Of a stretch of 48,202 nt of DNA, positions 34,697-42,547 are shown in pieces. The stretch covers positions 1 to 48,202 of the forward strand of contig CAYNFH010000019.1 in NCBI GenBank assembly GCA_964396385.1, in the 5' to 3' direction. Position numbers and translations under genes: made by a program. Under the pieces are notes generated by a model that had not been told where the DNA came from, did no database searches, and saw only the letters and a program-made list of their open reading frames with translations. Numbering within the stretch: the first letter of the stretch is position 1; each line of letters begins with the position of its first letter. The stretch comes from CAYNFH01 sp964396385 (lineage in GTDB: Bacteria; Armatimonadota; Chthonomonadetes; Chthonomonadales; CAJBBX01).

Positions 34697-37009
34697 ATGG
34701 AACTCGGCCGCTTCATGGGGTCCCTGCACCCCGCCCTCATCCACTTTCCCATCGTCCTGCTCCTCCTCGCGGTAGGGCTGGAGGCCATTGAGTTCTTCCG
34801 GCCGCACGAGAAGCTCGCCTTCACCGCGCGGCTCCTTCTGCTGCTGGGTACGGTCTCGGCGCTCTTTGCGTTTGTCTGCGGGAACTTCGCGGAGATCTGG
34901 GCGGCGCGCAGTGGGGTGAGCCAGGATGCGATGGAGTATCACGAACTCCTTGCGACTGTTACGAGCTGGAGCTTTGTGGGGCTTACCGCCTGGCGCATGC
35001 TCATGAAGCCCGCCGCGCCCAGGCCGTGGCGCGCTGTCTGGCTGGGACTGGCCCTCGGGGCGTGCGTGTTGCTGGGCTACACGGGTCATCGGGGCGCCAT
35101 GCTGGTGTACGGCCGTGGCGCGGCCGTGCAGGACGTGGGCCTGATTCGGCCGCCGACGCACGAGGACCTCGCGACTCTCCTTCAGCGGCAGAATCCCGCC
35201 AGCATCCTCTACTCCAACATGATGCACCACGTGTTCGGCGTGATGGTGCTGCTGATATCCCTGCTCCTCCTGCTGGAGCAGGTGAGCCCGCGCCTGGTGG
35301 AGCGCGCGCGCCGCTTCGGCCCGCTGCTGCTCCTTGCCGGGGGCGCGTTCCTGCTGGTGTTCAGCGACCAGGACGCGTGGCCCCTGTACCACGTGCGTCC
35401 GTTTCGGCCCATCTATGACAAAGAGGTGCTGCTCCACAAGACCTACGCGGTTCTGATGCTGGTCTTGGGCGCGGCGGGCACAGCGCAGTTCCTTATGCGG
35501 CGGGTACGGGACGCGCAGCCCTGGCGCGTTCAGGGACGCACCATGGCCGTCTTCGCGCTGGTGGGTGGCGCGCTGCTTTTCACCCATGTCCACAGCGCCG
35601 CGCCCTATGCCAACGTGGCGGTGGGCGTCTATATCCACCACACCGTGCTGGGGCTGTTCGCGCTCGCCATCGGGGCGGTCCGGCTGCTGGATGACCGCTC
35701 CGTCAGGCCGGCACGGTGGCGCGCGCTTGCGTTTCCCGCGCTCATGGCGGTCGAGTCCGTCTTCTTGATGAACTACAACGAGGGGCTGCCGTGGTTCCTC
35801 GGCTACCGACACCTGAGCACGGCCGGCGCTCACGGCGGCCTCGTCGCGCCCCTCGGCCGCGGCCGGGCCGAGCTGGTCTACAATCCGGCGACCTCACGCA
35901 TGGAGGTTTACCTCATGCGGATGGCAAGCGCCGAGCCCACACCCATTGCTGCTCAGGCCATTACGGCGGTCGTGCGCATCGGCGGGGCCGCCACGGAGGT
36001 GATGCTCCCGGCCAACCCGGGAAGGGAGGCGCGGAGCGCGCACTTTGCGGCCAACGTGCCCTTTGTCGCGGGCGCGCCCCTCTTCCAGGTCGAGGCCGCC
36101 GTGCCCGGCCCCGGCCGGACCGCGACGGCGGTGTTCGAGCCGTGGATCGACCGATCGCAAATCGGTCCGCCCCATTCATCCCTTCCGTACGTGTGCCCGA
36201 TGCACCCGGAGGTGGGAAGCGCCACGCCGGGACGATGCCCCGTGCCGGGCTGCGACATGACGCTCGTGCCCCGCGGGCCAGCGAGACCCACCGGCGTCCT
36301 GCACGACGACCGGTACGAGATGGAGCTCAAGACCGAGCCGGCAGTCCCGGCGACCGGCCTGCCCGTGCGGCTCGAGCTGACGCCCCGCGATCGAGCCCGA
36401 AATGCCGTCCTAACAGACCTGGACGTGGTCCACACCAAGAAGCTGCACCTGATAATCGTCAGCCGGGACCTGGCCTTGTTCGACCATGTGCATCCCGTAC
36501 AGCATCCGGACGGCTCGCTGGTGCTGGACTACCGGTTCCCGAGCGGCGGTGACTACGTGCTCTTCGCCGATATGACGCCGGCCGGCGCACCCAACCAGGT
36601 CTTCCGGCTGCCGCTCCACGTAGAGGGCCCCGCCCCGGCCCCCACGCCGCTGGTCGAATCACCGGCCCCCGCCGGACTCTTTGGCGACTACCGCGTGGAG
36701 CTCCGGGCCGCTCCTGACCCGCCGCGCGCAAAGGATGAGGCGGTGCTTGCCTTCACGTTGACCCGGAACGGCCGGCCCGTGACGGACCTGGAGCCACTGC
36801 TCGGCGCGGCCGGCCACTGTGTGGTGATCCGGCAGGACACGATGGAGTATCTCCACTGCCATCCGGTGGAGCCCCTCGATCCGGCCGGAGTGGGGCCGAC
36901 CGTGCGGTTCCACACCCGTTTCCCAGTGCCGGGTCTCTACAAGGTTTGGGGCCAGTTCAGCCGCGCCGGCACCATCCTTACCGCCGACTTCGTGCTGCGC
37001 GTGGAGTGA
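34697..37009 (+). CDS. DUF2231-type membrane protein fused to heavy-metal-binding and His-rich domains
   Basis: 770 residues from ATG 34697 (MELGRFMGSLHP); the frame runs further up through the repeat element. The N-terminal half is polytopic (about ten helices) and begins with the SLHPALIHFPIVLLLLAVGLE signature of DUF2231. Around residues 497-520 is a heavy-metal-binding motif YVCPMHPE...CPVPGCDMTL. The C-terminal part is beta-rich with His clusters FDHVHPVQHPDGS and MEYLHCHPVEP. The combination suggests a membrane metal (copper-like) or redox protein. It lies between hpnK and the EamA/hpnI genes; a hopanoid role is not evident. Confidence 0.8.
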   Translation: MELGRFMGSLHPALIHFPIVLLLLAVGLEAIEFFRPHEKLAFTARLLLLLGTVSALFAFVCGNFAEIWAARSGVSQDAMEYHELLATVTSWSFVGLTAWRMLMKPAAPRPWRAVWLGLALGACVLLGYTGHRGAMLVYGRGAAVQDVGLIRPPTHEDLATLLQRQNPASILYSNMMHHVFGVMVLLISLLLLLEQVSPRLVERARRFGPLLLLAGGAFLLVFSDQDAWPLYHVRPFRPIYDKEVLLHKTYAVLMLVLGAAGTAQFLMRRVRDAQPWRVQGRTMAVFALVGGALLFTHVHSAAPYANVAVGVYIHHTVLGLFALAIGAVRLLDDRSVRPARWRALAFPALMAVESVFLMNYNEGLPWFLGYRHLSTAGAHGGLVAPLGRGRAELVYNPATSRMEVYLMRMASAEPTPIAAQAITAVVRIGGAATEVMLPANPGREARSAHFAANVPFVAGAPLFQVEAAVPGPGRTATAVFEPWIDRSQIGPPHSSLPYVCPMHPEVGSATPGRCPVPGCDMTLVPRGPARPTGVLHDDRYEMELKTEPAVPATGLPVRLELTPRDRARNAVLTDLDVVHTKKLHLIIVSRDLALFDHVHPVQHPDGSLVLDYRFPSGGDYVLFADMTPAGAPNQVFRLPLHVEGPAPAPTPLVESPAPAGLFGDYRVELRAAPDPPRAKDEAVLAFTLTRNGRPVTDLEPLLGAAGHCVVIRQDTMEYLHCHPVEPLDPAGVGPTVRFHTRFPVPGLYKVWGQFSRAGTILTADFVLRVE

Positions 37010-37041
37010 ACGCCGTCTCCGGAAGGAATGGAACGATTAGC

Positions 37042-37452
37042 ATGAATCCGGCCCATCATCCATCAACCATCTCCCATCCACCCGGCCAGGTCATTCTCGT
37101 TACCCTTATCGCCACCGTCTGCGTGAGCGTGGGCGAAACGCTGCTGCGTGCCGGCATGAGCCGGGTGGGGCACGGGAATTACGCTGGCTTCGGCTTCGTA
37201 TTGGCCGCAGCGTCCGAGGCGAGGGTGCTCTGTGGCACCGGCCTGATGATGGTCTATTTCGCCCTCTACTCGATAGCGCTTTCCTGGGCGGACATCAGCT
37301 TCGTGCTGCCTCTTACGGCGCTCAGCTACCTCTTCGTCGCGGCACTGGCCCGCATCCTCTTACATGAGCCCGTCTCTCCTATCCGCTGGATAGGGATCTG
37401 CATCATCACGTTCGGCGTCATTGTGGTAGCCGCGGGCAGTCGCTCCGGCTGA
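37042..37452 (+). CDS. Small EamA/SMR-like multidrug-type membrane protein
   Basis: 136 residues with four predicted helices (VILVTLIATVCVSVGETLLRAGM; ARVLCGTGLMMVYFALYSIALS; FVLPLTALSYLFVAALARILL; IRWIGICIITFGVIVVAAGSR). The PL-A-LSY-FVAALA and HEPVSPIRWIGI segments are typical of EamA/SMR proteins. Residues 4-13 (HHPSTISHPP) are encoded by a CCATC heptamer quartet. The gene ends 5 bases before hpnI; such proteins are often adjacent to hpnI-like glycosyltransferases and could move a lipid-linked substrate (inference). Confidence 0.85.
   Translation: MNPAHHPSTISHPPGQVILVTLIATVCVSVGETLLRAGMSRVGHGNYAGFGFVLAAASEARVLCGTGLMMVYFALYSIALSWADISFVLPLTALSYLFVAALARILLHEPVSPIRWIGICIITFGVIVVAAGSRSG
37053..37080. 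repeat. CCATC-NN quartet in the EamA-like gene start
   Basis: Four heptamers CCATCAT, CCATCAA, CCATCTC, CCATCCA: five constant and two variable bases. It lies in frame just after the start codon. The unit is close to the right arm at 20933-20960. Confidence 0.85.
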
Positions 37453-37457
37453 TACGC

Positions 37458-38693
37458 ATGTTCGCCCTCGTCGTATTGCGCACCGCGCTCGGCACACTGC
37501 TGGCCGGCTCCTGGATCTACTGGCTGCTCTGCCTGGACAGCGCCCGCCGCTGGAAGGCAGAAGGGGAGAGGGGGAGAAGGGGAGAGGGGGAGACTCCGCC
37601 TTCCGGTCTTACGACTCACGACTCACGACTCACGACTCCGTCCCCATCCCCCCCCGTCTCTATCCTCGTGCCGGTCTACGGCCGGGATCCCGAGCAGGCG
37701 GAGAACTTCGCCAGCCTATGCCGCCAGGAGTATCCAGAATACGAGGTGGTGTTCGGCGCTCTGGATTCCGAGGATCCTGGGCTGGATACCGCCCGCGAAG
37801 TGGCCGCGCGGCATCCCGAAGCCAAGGTCACTATCGTCGCCGGCGGGACAGCTTTCGGCGCCAATCTCAAGGTCTGCAACCTCCACAACATGCTCGCCCA
37901 CGCCCGCCACGACCTCCTTGTCCTGTGCGACAGCGACATGCGCGTTACGCCGGACTATCTCCGCCGCATCACCGCCCCCTTCTCTGATCCATCAGCTATC
38001 AGCCATCAGCCATCAGCCTTCGGCTTAGTCACGTGCCCCTACCGTGGGGCCTGCGCGGAGGGGCTCGCAAGCGCGCTGGAGGCGCTGGGCATCGTCGCGG
38101 ACTTCATGCCGAGCGTTCTCCTCACCTGGCGCTTCTGGGGCATGAGCTTCGCGTTCGGATCCACTATCGCGCTGAGCCGCGATACCCTGGAAAGGATCGG
38201 GGGATTTCAAAGCCTGGCGGATGAGCTGGCGGACGACTACCTGCTGGGCAGCCGTGTCCACGCGCTGGGACTGCGGGTGGAGCTGTCCGACTACGTGGTG
38301 GACGACGTTCTGGCGCGGGAGCGGTTCGGGGAGATGTGGTCGAGAAGGCTGCGCTGGGCGCGCACCACTCGCGCCATGCGTCCCGGTGCCTACTGGGGGC
38401 TGGTGGTCACGCACGGTACGGCCCTTGCGCTGCTCTACCTGATGGCGTCCGGCTTCACGCCGGTCGGGTGGGGCGCGCTCGCCGCCACGCTCGCCGTCCG
38501 CGCCGCCTGCGCCACCTGGATTGCCCGCCGGTGCCTGGATGATGCCAACCTTCCGGCCCGACTGCCGCTGCTTCCCCTGAGCGATCTGTTGAGCTTCGCG
38601 CTCTGGGTGGTCAGCCTGCTCGGCAGCACAGTCACATGGCGCGGCCAACGCTTTCGAGTTCTCCGGGGAGGACGGCTGGTCCGACTGCGCTAG
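37458..38693 (+). CDS. hpnI: Hopanoid glycosyltransferase HpnI with in-frame repeat insertions
   Basis: 411 residues. It resembles ceramide glucosyltransferases: an N-terminal membrane helix (LRTALGTLLAGSWIYWLLCL), a GT2 fold starting at VSILVPVYGRDPEQAENF, aspartate motifs ALDSEDPG, CDSDMRV (DSD 158-160) and ADELADDYLLG, the RRLRWARTTR (Q/R-X-X-RW) signature and C-terminal helices. HpnI transfers N-acetylglucosamine to bacteriohopanetetrol. Residues ~34-65 and ~177-188 are low-complexity insertions encoded by quartet repeats, both in frame; the motifs remain intact, so the enzyme may be functional. Compared with relatives the first insert sits between helix and catalytic domain. Confidence 0.93.
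   Translation: MFALVVLRTALGTLLAGSWIYWLLCLDSARRWKAEGERGRRGEGETPPSGLTTHDSRLTTPSPSPPVSILVPVYGRDPEQAENFASLCRQEYPEYEVVFGALDSEDPGLDTAREVAARHPEAKVTIVAGGTAFGANLKVCNLHNMLAHARHDLLVLCDSDMRVTPDYLRRITAPFSDPSAISHQPSAFGLVTCPYRGACAEGLASALEALGIVADFMPSVLLTWRFWGMSFAFGSTIALSRDTLERIGGFQSLADELADDYLLGSRVHALGLRVELSDYVVDDVLARERFGEMWSRRLRWARTTRAMRPGAYWGLVVTHGTALALLYLMASGFTPVGWGALAATLAVRAACATWIARRCLDDANLPARLPLLPLSDLLSFALWVVSLLGSTVTWRGQRFRVLRGGRLVRLR
37562..37638. repeat. Quartet repeat element inside hpnI (octamer plus heptamer arms)
   Basis: AGGGGAGA, GGGGGAGA, AGGGGAGA, GGGGGAGA (37562-37593), a 17-base core with CCTTCCGG, then ACGACTC four times (37611-37638). It is translated in frame as a Glu/Gly/Arg then Thr/His/Ser/Pro stretch. 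Confidence 0.92.
37989..38016. repeat. CCATCAG quartet inside hpnI
   Basis: CCATCAG, CTATCAG, CCATCAG, CCATCAG, 28 bases, in frame (PSAISHQPSA), between the DSD motif and VTCPYRG. It is a second independent insertion in the same gene. Confidence 0.92.
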
Positions 38694-38775
38694 CGCCGCC
38701 GTGATTCGGTGCCGGCTGATAGGGCGAGTGGCCCCGGTGGAAGGTGGATCAGGATCTGAACACCGCGCGGACCAT

Positions 38776-38810
38776 GAAAAAGACCTCCGGCACGTTTGTG
38801 CCGGAGGTCT
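38776..38810 (-). terminator. Rho-independent terminator of the prepilin operon
   Basis: A 13-bp perfect stem AGACCTCCGGCAC/GTGCCGGAGGTCT with a 4-base loop. On the minus strand a run of T's follows. It lies just downstream of the small membrane protein gene and also faces the end of hpnI, where the plus-strand side lacks a T tract. Confidence 0.9.
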
Positions 38811-38829
38811 CCATCCTGCGTCGGAAGAG

Positions 38830-39129
38830 CTATTGTGAACCGGGGCTCGATGACGGAGAGCCCGAGGCGCCGGACGAGCCTGCAGCGTTTGGTTGCGCTG
38901 GTCCGTCGTCCATGCCCGGCACGACCACATTCTGGCCGATTCCCAAACCCTCCTTGTTGATGGGCCTCGGGGTATTGTCCCGGATGAAGAAGAACCAGCC
39001 GGCCAGCACGATCAGGAGCACCGCCGCCGCGATGACACCGGCCACTACGGGAGTGGACAGCTCCCGTTGGGCGGACGTGCCTGACGTGCGTGCCGAGGAC
39101 TTGGAACCGCTAGGTCGGTTTACCATCAT
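38830..39129 (-). CDS. Small single-pass membrane protein
   Basis: 99 residues. A short basic N-terminus (NRPSGSKSSARTS), one membrane helix (VVAGVIAAAVLLIVLAGWFFFI), then a polar Gly/Ser/Pro-rich tail (RDNTPRPINKEGLGIGQNVVVPGMDDG...). It starts 9 bases after the prepilin stop and ends 20 bases before the terminator, so it is the last gene of that transcript. This layout, a small membrane protein beside a DUF1559 prepilin, suggests a pseudopilin-associated partner. No family was recognised. Confidence 0.75.
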   Translation of the reverse strand: MMVNRPSGSKSSARTSGTSAQRELSTPVVAGVIAAAVLLIVLAGWFFFIRDNTPRPINKEGLGIGQNVVVPGMDDGPAQPNAAGSSGASGSPSSSPGSQ

Positions 39130-39138
39130 GTCCGGGAC

Positions 39139-40017
39139 CTAGAACGTATCCTTGTCGGGCCGGAACAGCCATAAATGGCAGCCATCCCACCATGCCGCGT
39201 GCGGATATCCGGCCGCGTCATAGTTGGTCCATGGATCCGTGTGGAAGTCGGTTCTATTCGGCGTTACGGCGGCTCCGATGCGGCGCCACTTAGCATGGCC
39301 ATCGTCCATCAGATAGTTGGATCCGCCCGTATGCTCCGGACCGGGGTTCGGCAGGGTCTTACCTGACAGTACAAACCAGACGCTCTTTGCTCCGTTGCCT
39401 GACGCGCACTGGCCGTTTGCGCGAGGCTGGTACACACATGGCTGAGTGGGGTCATTACAGATGATGGCCGGATCCTGCAGGGTAAAGCCGTCCAACCGTG
39501 TCTTACCCATCATCGGTGATGCGGCGATGAGCGCGGACGGAGCGGCGACACCGGCCAGCGGGTAACTCGTCAAGAGCCCGTTGTACGTATAAGTACCTGG
39601 TGCGCGCTCGCCCACGGCGGTCGAGTAATCGACGCCTGGGAAGGGGGTCACCACGCCGGACGGGCAGCCGTAGAGCTGATAGTTCTTGATGTACGGCTGG
39701 ATGGAGTTGCCCCAGAACTGGCTGCGAAGACCGACATCGCCCGCGCGCCAATTGGCAGGCGTAGTGGCGGAATACTGCCACATCCAGACGGTCCCATTGT
39801 TCGGAGCTGCTTGAGGATGGGTTTCGTCGTAGTCCTGGACGTACTGCAGGAAGGCCAGGCCCAACTGCTTCTCGTTGCTGAGGCACGAAATGGCGCGGGC
39901 CTTCTCACGGGCCTGCGCAAATACGGGAAATAGGATGGCGGCGAGGATAGCGATGATCGCTATCACGACGAGCAGTTCGATGAGCGTGAATGCCCGCCGG
40001 CTTTGCGAAGTCTGCAT
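39139..40017 (-). CDS. DUF1559-type prepilin (type II secretion/pseudopilin-like)
   Basis: 292 residues. ATG at 40017 with GGGAGAG upstream. The type IV prepilin leader SQSRRAFTLIELLVVIAIIAILAAILFPVFAQAREKAR has its cleavage site before Phe in RAFTLIE. The C-terminal DUF1559 domain ends with the H-X9-DG motif (HTGGSNYLMDDG). Such proteins are very abundant in Armatimonadota and Planctomycetota and are thought to be pseudopilins or exported pilin-like proteins; individual roles are unknown. Its base composition is lower in GC than its neighbours by eye. Confidence 0.95.
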   Translation of the reverse strand: MQTSQSRRAFTLIELLVVIAIIAILAAILFPVFAQAREKARAISCLSNEKQLGLAFLQYVQDYDETHPQAAPNNGTVWMWQYSATTPANWRAGDVGLRSQFWGNSIQPYIKNYQLYGCPSGVVTPFPGVDYSTAVGERAPGTYTYNGLLTSYPLAGVAAPSALIAASPMMGKTRLDGFTLQDPAIICNDPTQPCVYQPRANGQCASGNGAKSVWFVLSGKTLPNPGPEHTGGSNYLMDDGHAKWRRIGAAVTPNRTDFHTDPWTNYDAAGYPHAAWWDGCHLWLFRPDKDTF

Positions 40018-40264
40018 GTTACTCTCCCAGATGCGGACAAAAGAACAATTAGGAAGTGATTGGCCCGGGGGAGGCTGCTATGTCAACACCGCCACGGCCT
40101 TCCGGCTTGCCGTGGGGAGTTTATCCTGCGAACGACAACACTTTAGGCACCACCGAATGACATTCGAAGGCGCCTTCAATCGTATCGTACCCAGGCCCAT
40201 CCTGTCAAGCGGTTGCGTAAAGCCGTAAAGCTATGAAGCCCGCCGCAGTGCCGCGTAGGCGAGT
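40018..40264. other. Gap upstream of the prepilin gene
   Basis: Between the prepilin start and the terminator hairpin no gene or repeat quartet was recognised. On the minus strand a TTGACA (40081-40086) could be a -35 box, but no good -10 follows at the right distance. Confidence 0.3.
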
Positions 40265-40316
40265 CGAAAATCAGCCGTACGGGTACCGCTCGAGGCCGGT
40301 ACCCGTACGGCTGATT
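40265..40316 (-). terminator. Long-stem terminator-like inverted repeat
   Basis: A perfect 20-bp inverted repeat (arms 40269-40288 and 40297-40316, containing CCGTACGGGTACCG) with an 8-base loop. On the minus strand it is followed by TTTTC, 50 bases downstream of the small secreted protein gene. Confidence 0.8.
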
Positions 40317-40366
40317 CCGGGCAGCCTTCCATGCCGTTCGCATTAGCGGCGGTTGAACAGACCTCC

Positions 40367-40825
40367 TTAGAACGGGAGGACGGGAGTAATCGTCGTTGAT
40401 GCCTGCCAGTTCGCGGAGTTCGACGGATCGAGGTCCGTTTCGCACGAGCCGATGGTGATGGTGTTGCCGTACGCGTTGGGCGAGAGGTTGAACGTCGCGC
40501 TCTGCGTGGTTGACCCTCCGTCCGGGAAGTTGAGCGTGTACGGCCAGGCGCCGGTGGGTGGGCTGATCAGGCTGTTGTTCGACGTGTCCACGTAGACCGA
40601 CCCGCCGCCGACAGGCACGGACTGCACTGTGACACTCACAGTAACCTGCGAGCCGCTCTGAACGGCCGAAAGGCGGATCGGAATGGTCTGGGACTGCCAG
40701 CGGGCGTAGGCTTTGCCGGTGGCCGGCGGAGCGATCAGGGCCGCGGAGATCGCGGAGCAAGCGATGGACAGGCACAGGACCTTCGCGAAGGTCCGGCGGG
40801 CAATGTTGGTGCCGTAGCGGAACAT
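40367..40825 (-). CDS. Small secreted protein of unknown function
   Basis: 152 residues. ATG at 40825 with AGGAGG upstream. Signal peptide (TFAKVLCLSIACSAISAALIAPPATG). The mature part is Ser/Thr/Val-rich and beta-strand-like (SQVTVSVTVQSVPVGGGSVYVDTSNNSLI; TQSATFNLSPNAYGNTITIGSC). No cysteine framework, catalytic motif or known family is seen. It is transcribed away from the sulfatase direction but on the same strand as the prepilin gene, with its own terminator. Extracellular or cell-surface location is likely. Confidence 0.75.
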   Translation of the reverse strand: MFRYGTNIARRTFAKVLCLSIACSAISAALIAPPATGKAYARWQSQTIPIRLSAVQSGSQVTVSVTVQSVPVGGGSVYVDTSNNSLISPPTGAWPYTLNFPDGGSTTQSATFNLSPNAYGNTITIGSCETDLDPSNSANWQASTTITPVLPF

Positions 40826-41012
40826 GTGTCAATCCTCCTGGTGAAGGTTGTGCGCCGGTTGGCGCGAGAGTTGACCCATATTACAGAAGGCAATGTCAAA
40901 TAAATGTGAGGATTCTCACCGCTACGGTGCGATCTTAGAAAAAGTCCCAAAATAGTCCCGGTCCTGACGTGCGGCCGGGAATGAAGAGGGGTGCGAAGGG
41001 TCGGAACGAGCC

Positions 41013-41088
41013 AAAGGGTAAATGGGTAAATGGGTGTACGCCCGGATTCCGGAAGGTACACCCATCTACCCATTTACCCATTTACTCC
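41013..41088. repeat. Quartet repeat element at the sulfatase 3' end (complementary arms)
   Basis: Octamers AAAGGGTA, AATGGGTA, AATGGGTG (41013-41036), a core with CCCGGATTCCGG, and TACACCCA, TCTACCCA, TTTACCCA, TTTACTCC (41057-41088). The arms are complementary. The minus-strand stop codon of the sulfatase (41082-41084) lies in the last unit. Confidence 0.92.
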
Positions 41089-42479
41089 TTTCCTCCACCC
41101 TCCTCGCGCTCGTATCCCACAAAGTCGCCGGCCTCCAGCTTCTCGTCGGCGGGCGGCTGGAGCAGCTCCTCATCCCGAGGTACCGCCGTCTCCATCTTGC
41201 CGATGCGCTGCAGCGGGATGGGCTGAAGCGGCAGCGGGTCCGCATGGCCGGTCGCGGCGGTGCGTCTCAGGACGTGCTCTTCCAGCAGGGACCGCAGCTC
41301 GTTCGTAACGTCCGGCCGCACCTCCGCCAGGTTCGCCGTCTCGCCCGGATCCGACCGCATGTCGTACAGCTCCACCATCGGGAATCCGTGCAGGTCCGGC
41401 TCCAGCGCCACGATCAGCTTCCACTTCGGTGTCCGCAGCCCCCGCTTCTTCATCCACGTGTTCTCGGTCAGATGGAGAAAGGGATTTTCGATTTTCGATT
41501 TTCGATTTTCAATTTGGCTACGTAGCGAACGGCCGTCCAGCATGAGCGCGGGGTCCAGCAGGTCGGCGAAGTCCAGGATGGTAGGAACGAGGTCCGGCAT
41601 CTGCGCGAAGCCGGGGATCCTCACCCCGGCGGGGATGCGGCCCGGCAGACGCAGGATGAGCGGAATCCGCACATTGGGCTCGTAGAGCCCGTGGTGGTCG
41701 AACCAGCAGCCATGCTCGTCCAGCTCTTCGCCGTGGTCCGCCGTGTAGACCACCAGGGTGTCTTCCGCCAGCCGCAGCTCTTCCAGCCGCGTGAACACGT
41801 GCGCCAGGCAGGCGTCGGCGTAGGCGACCTCCGCGTCGTACTGGGCTTTGGGGAACTCGATGTCCGTCACGCCGGGCATCCACTCGTGGAAGTACCACTT
41901 GAAGTTCTCGAACGCCCACACCGCGTCCATGGAGCGGTTGGACGGGTCGCGCTCATCCCCTTCATAGAACATGCGGGTGAAGGGGGCCGGAGGAAGATAG
42001 GGCGTGTGCGGGTCCCAGAAGTGGAGGAAGAGGAAGAATGGCCGGTCCTGGCCTGCTGCCGCGGCTATCACCTTGAGCGCCGCCTTCATGACGGCCTCGC
42101 CTTTGCGCCACGCCCGGGCATCCGTGGTGTCCCAGACGTACCCCTCGTACATCTCGAAGCCCCGCTGGAACCATCGGCCCAGGTTGTCCGCCGCCGCCGT
42201 GAAGTACCCGTGCAGAGAGAGGATCTCCGCCAGCAGGGGGATCTCTTCGGAAAGCTCCGGCGTGCCGCTCTGCCCGGTGATCTGGTGGGCGTACACGTCC
42301 CGGCCCGTCATCATCGTGGTGTGGCCGGGGAACGTCGGGATGTGAGGGCTGTAGAACTGCTCGAACAGCGCCCCGCCTGCGGCCAGTCTGTCGGTGTGCG
42401 GGCTGGTCGGCCGCCAGTGCCCGTAGCAGCTCAGGCGGTCCGCGCGGAGCGTATCCACGCTGATGAGGATGATGTTCAA
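41082..42479 (-). CDS. Sulfatase/alkaline-phosphatase-superfamily hydrolase with Thr at the nucleophile position
   Basis: 465 residues, start TTG at 42479. The N-terminal metal motif is ILISVDTLRADRLSCYG; the late metal site is YTADHGEELDEHGCWFDHHGLYEPNVRIP. At the position where sulfatases carry Cys or Ser (C/S-x-P-x-R) this protein has Thr49 in TFPGHTTMMTGR, a motif more like nucleotide pyrophosphatase/phosphodiesterases. A true sulfatase would need formylglycine from Cys or Ser. It is therefore probably a phosphodiesterase or phosphatase. Residues ~322-332 (QIENRKSKIEN) are encoded by an in-frame GATTTTC quartet. It lies between the secreted protein and the dehydrogenases. Confidence 0.85.
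   Translation of the reverse strand: MNIILISVDTLRADRLSCYGHWRPTSPHTDRLAAGGALFEQFYSPHIPTFPGHTTMMTGRDVYAHQITGQSGTPELSEEIPLLAEILSLHGYFTAAADNLGRWFQRGFEMYEGYVWDTTDARAWRKGEAVMKAALKVIAAAAGQDRPFFLFLHFWDPHTPYLPPAPFTRMFYEGDERDPSNRSMDAVWAFENFKWYFHEWMPGVTDIEFPKAQYDAEVAYADACLAHVFTRLEELRLAEDTLVVYTADHGEELDEHGCWFDHHGLYEPNVRIPLILRLPGRIPAGVRIPGFAQMPDLVPTILDFADLLDPALMLDGRSLRSQIENRKSKIENPFLHLTENTWMKKRGLRTPKWKLIVALEPDLHGFPMVELYDMRSDPGETANLAEVRPDVTNELRSLLEEHVLRRTAATGHADPLPLQPIPLQRIGKMETAVPRDEELLQPPADEKLEAGDFVGYEREEGGGKE
41483..41510. repeat. GATTTTC quartet inside the sulfatase gene
   Basis: GATTTTC repeated exactly four times, 28 bases, then a partial unit AATTTGG. It is strongly AT-rich against its surroundings and keeps the frame. 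The same heptamer occurs at 44747-44767. Confidence 0.95.
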
Positions 42480-42547
42480 AGCAAGGTTCCCGTGGGCCCA
42501 TCGTGAAGTGCGCGAGTGATCGCCCGCCCAGTATACTGTTACAGATC

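Noticed and set aside
40907..40920. Short inverted repeat GTGAG-GATT-CTCAC upstream of the small secreted protein gene
   Set aside because: Only 5-bp arms in an AT-richer promoter-like region; too short to claim as an operator.
42532..42537. TATACT as a promoter for dehydrogenase 1
   Set aside because: The -10 match is good but no -35 or extended -10 was found, so it is mentioned only with the gene and not listed as a promoter.
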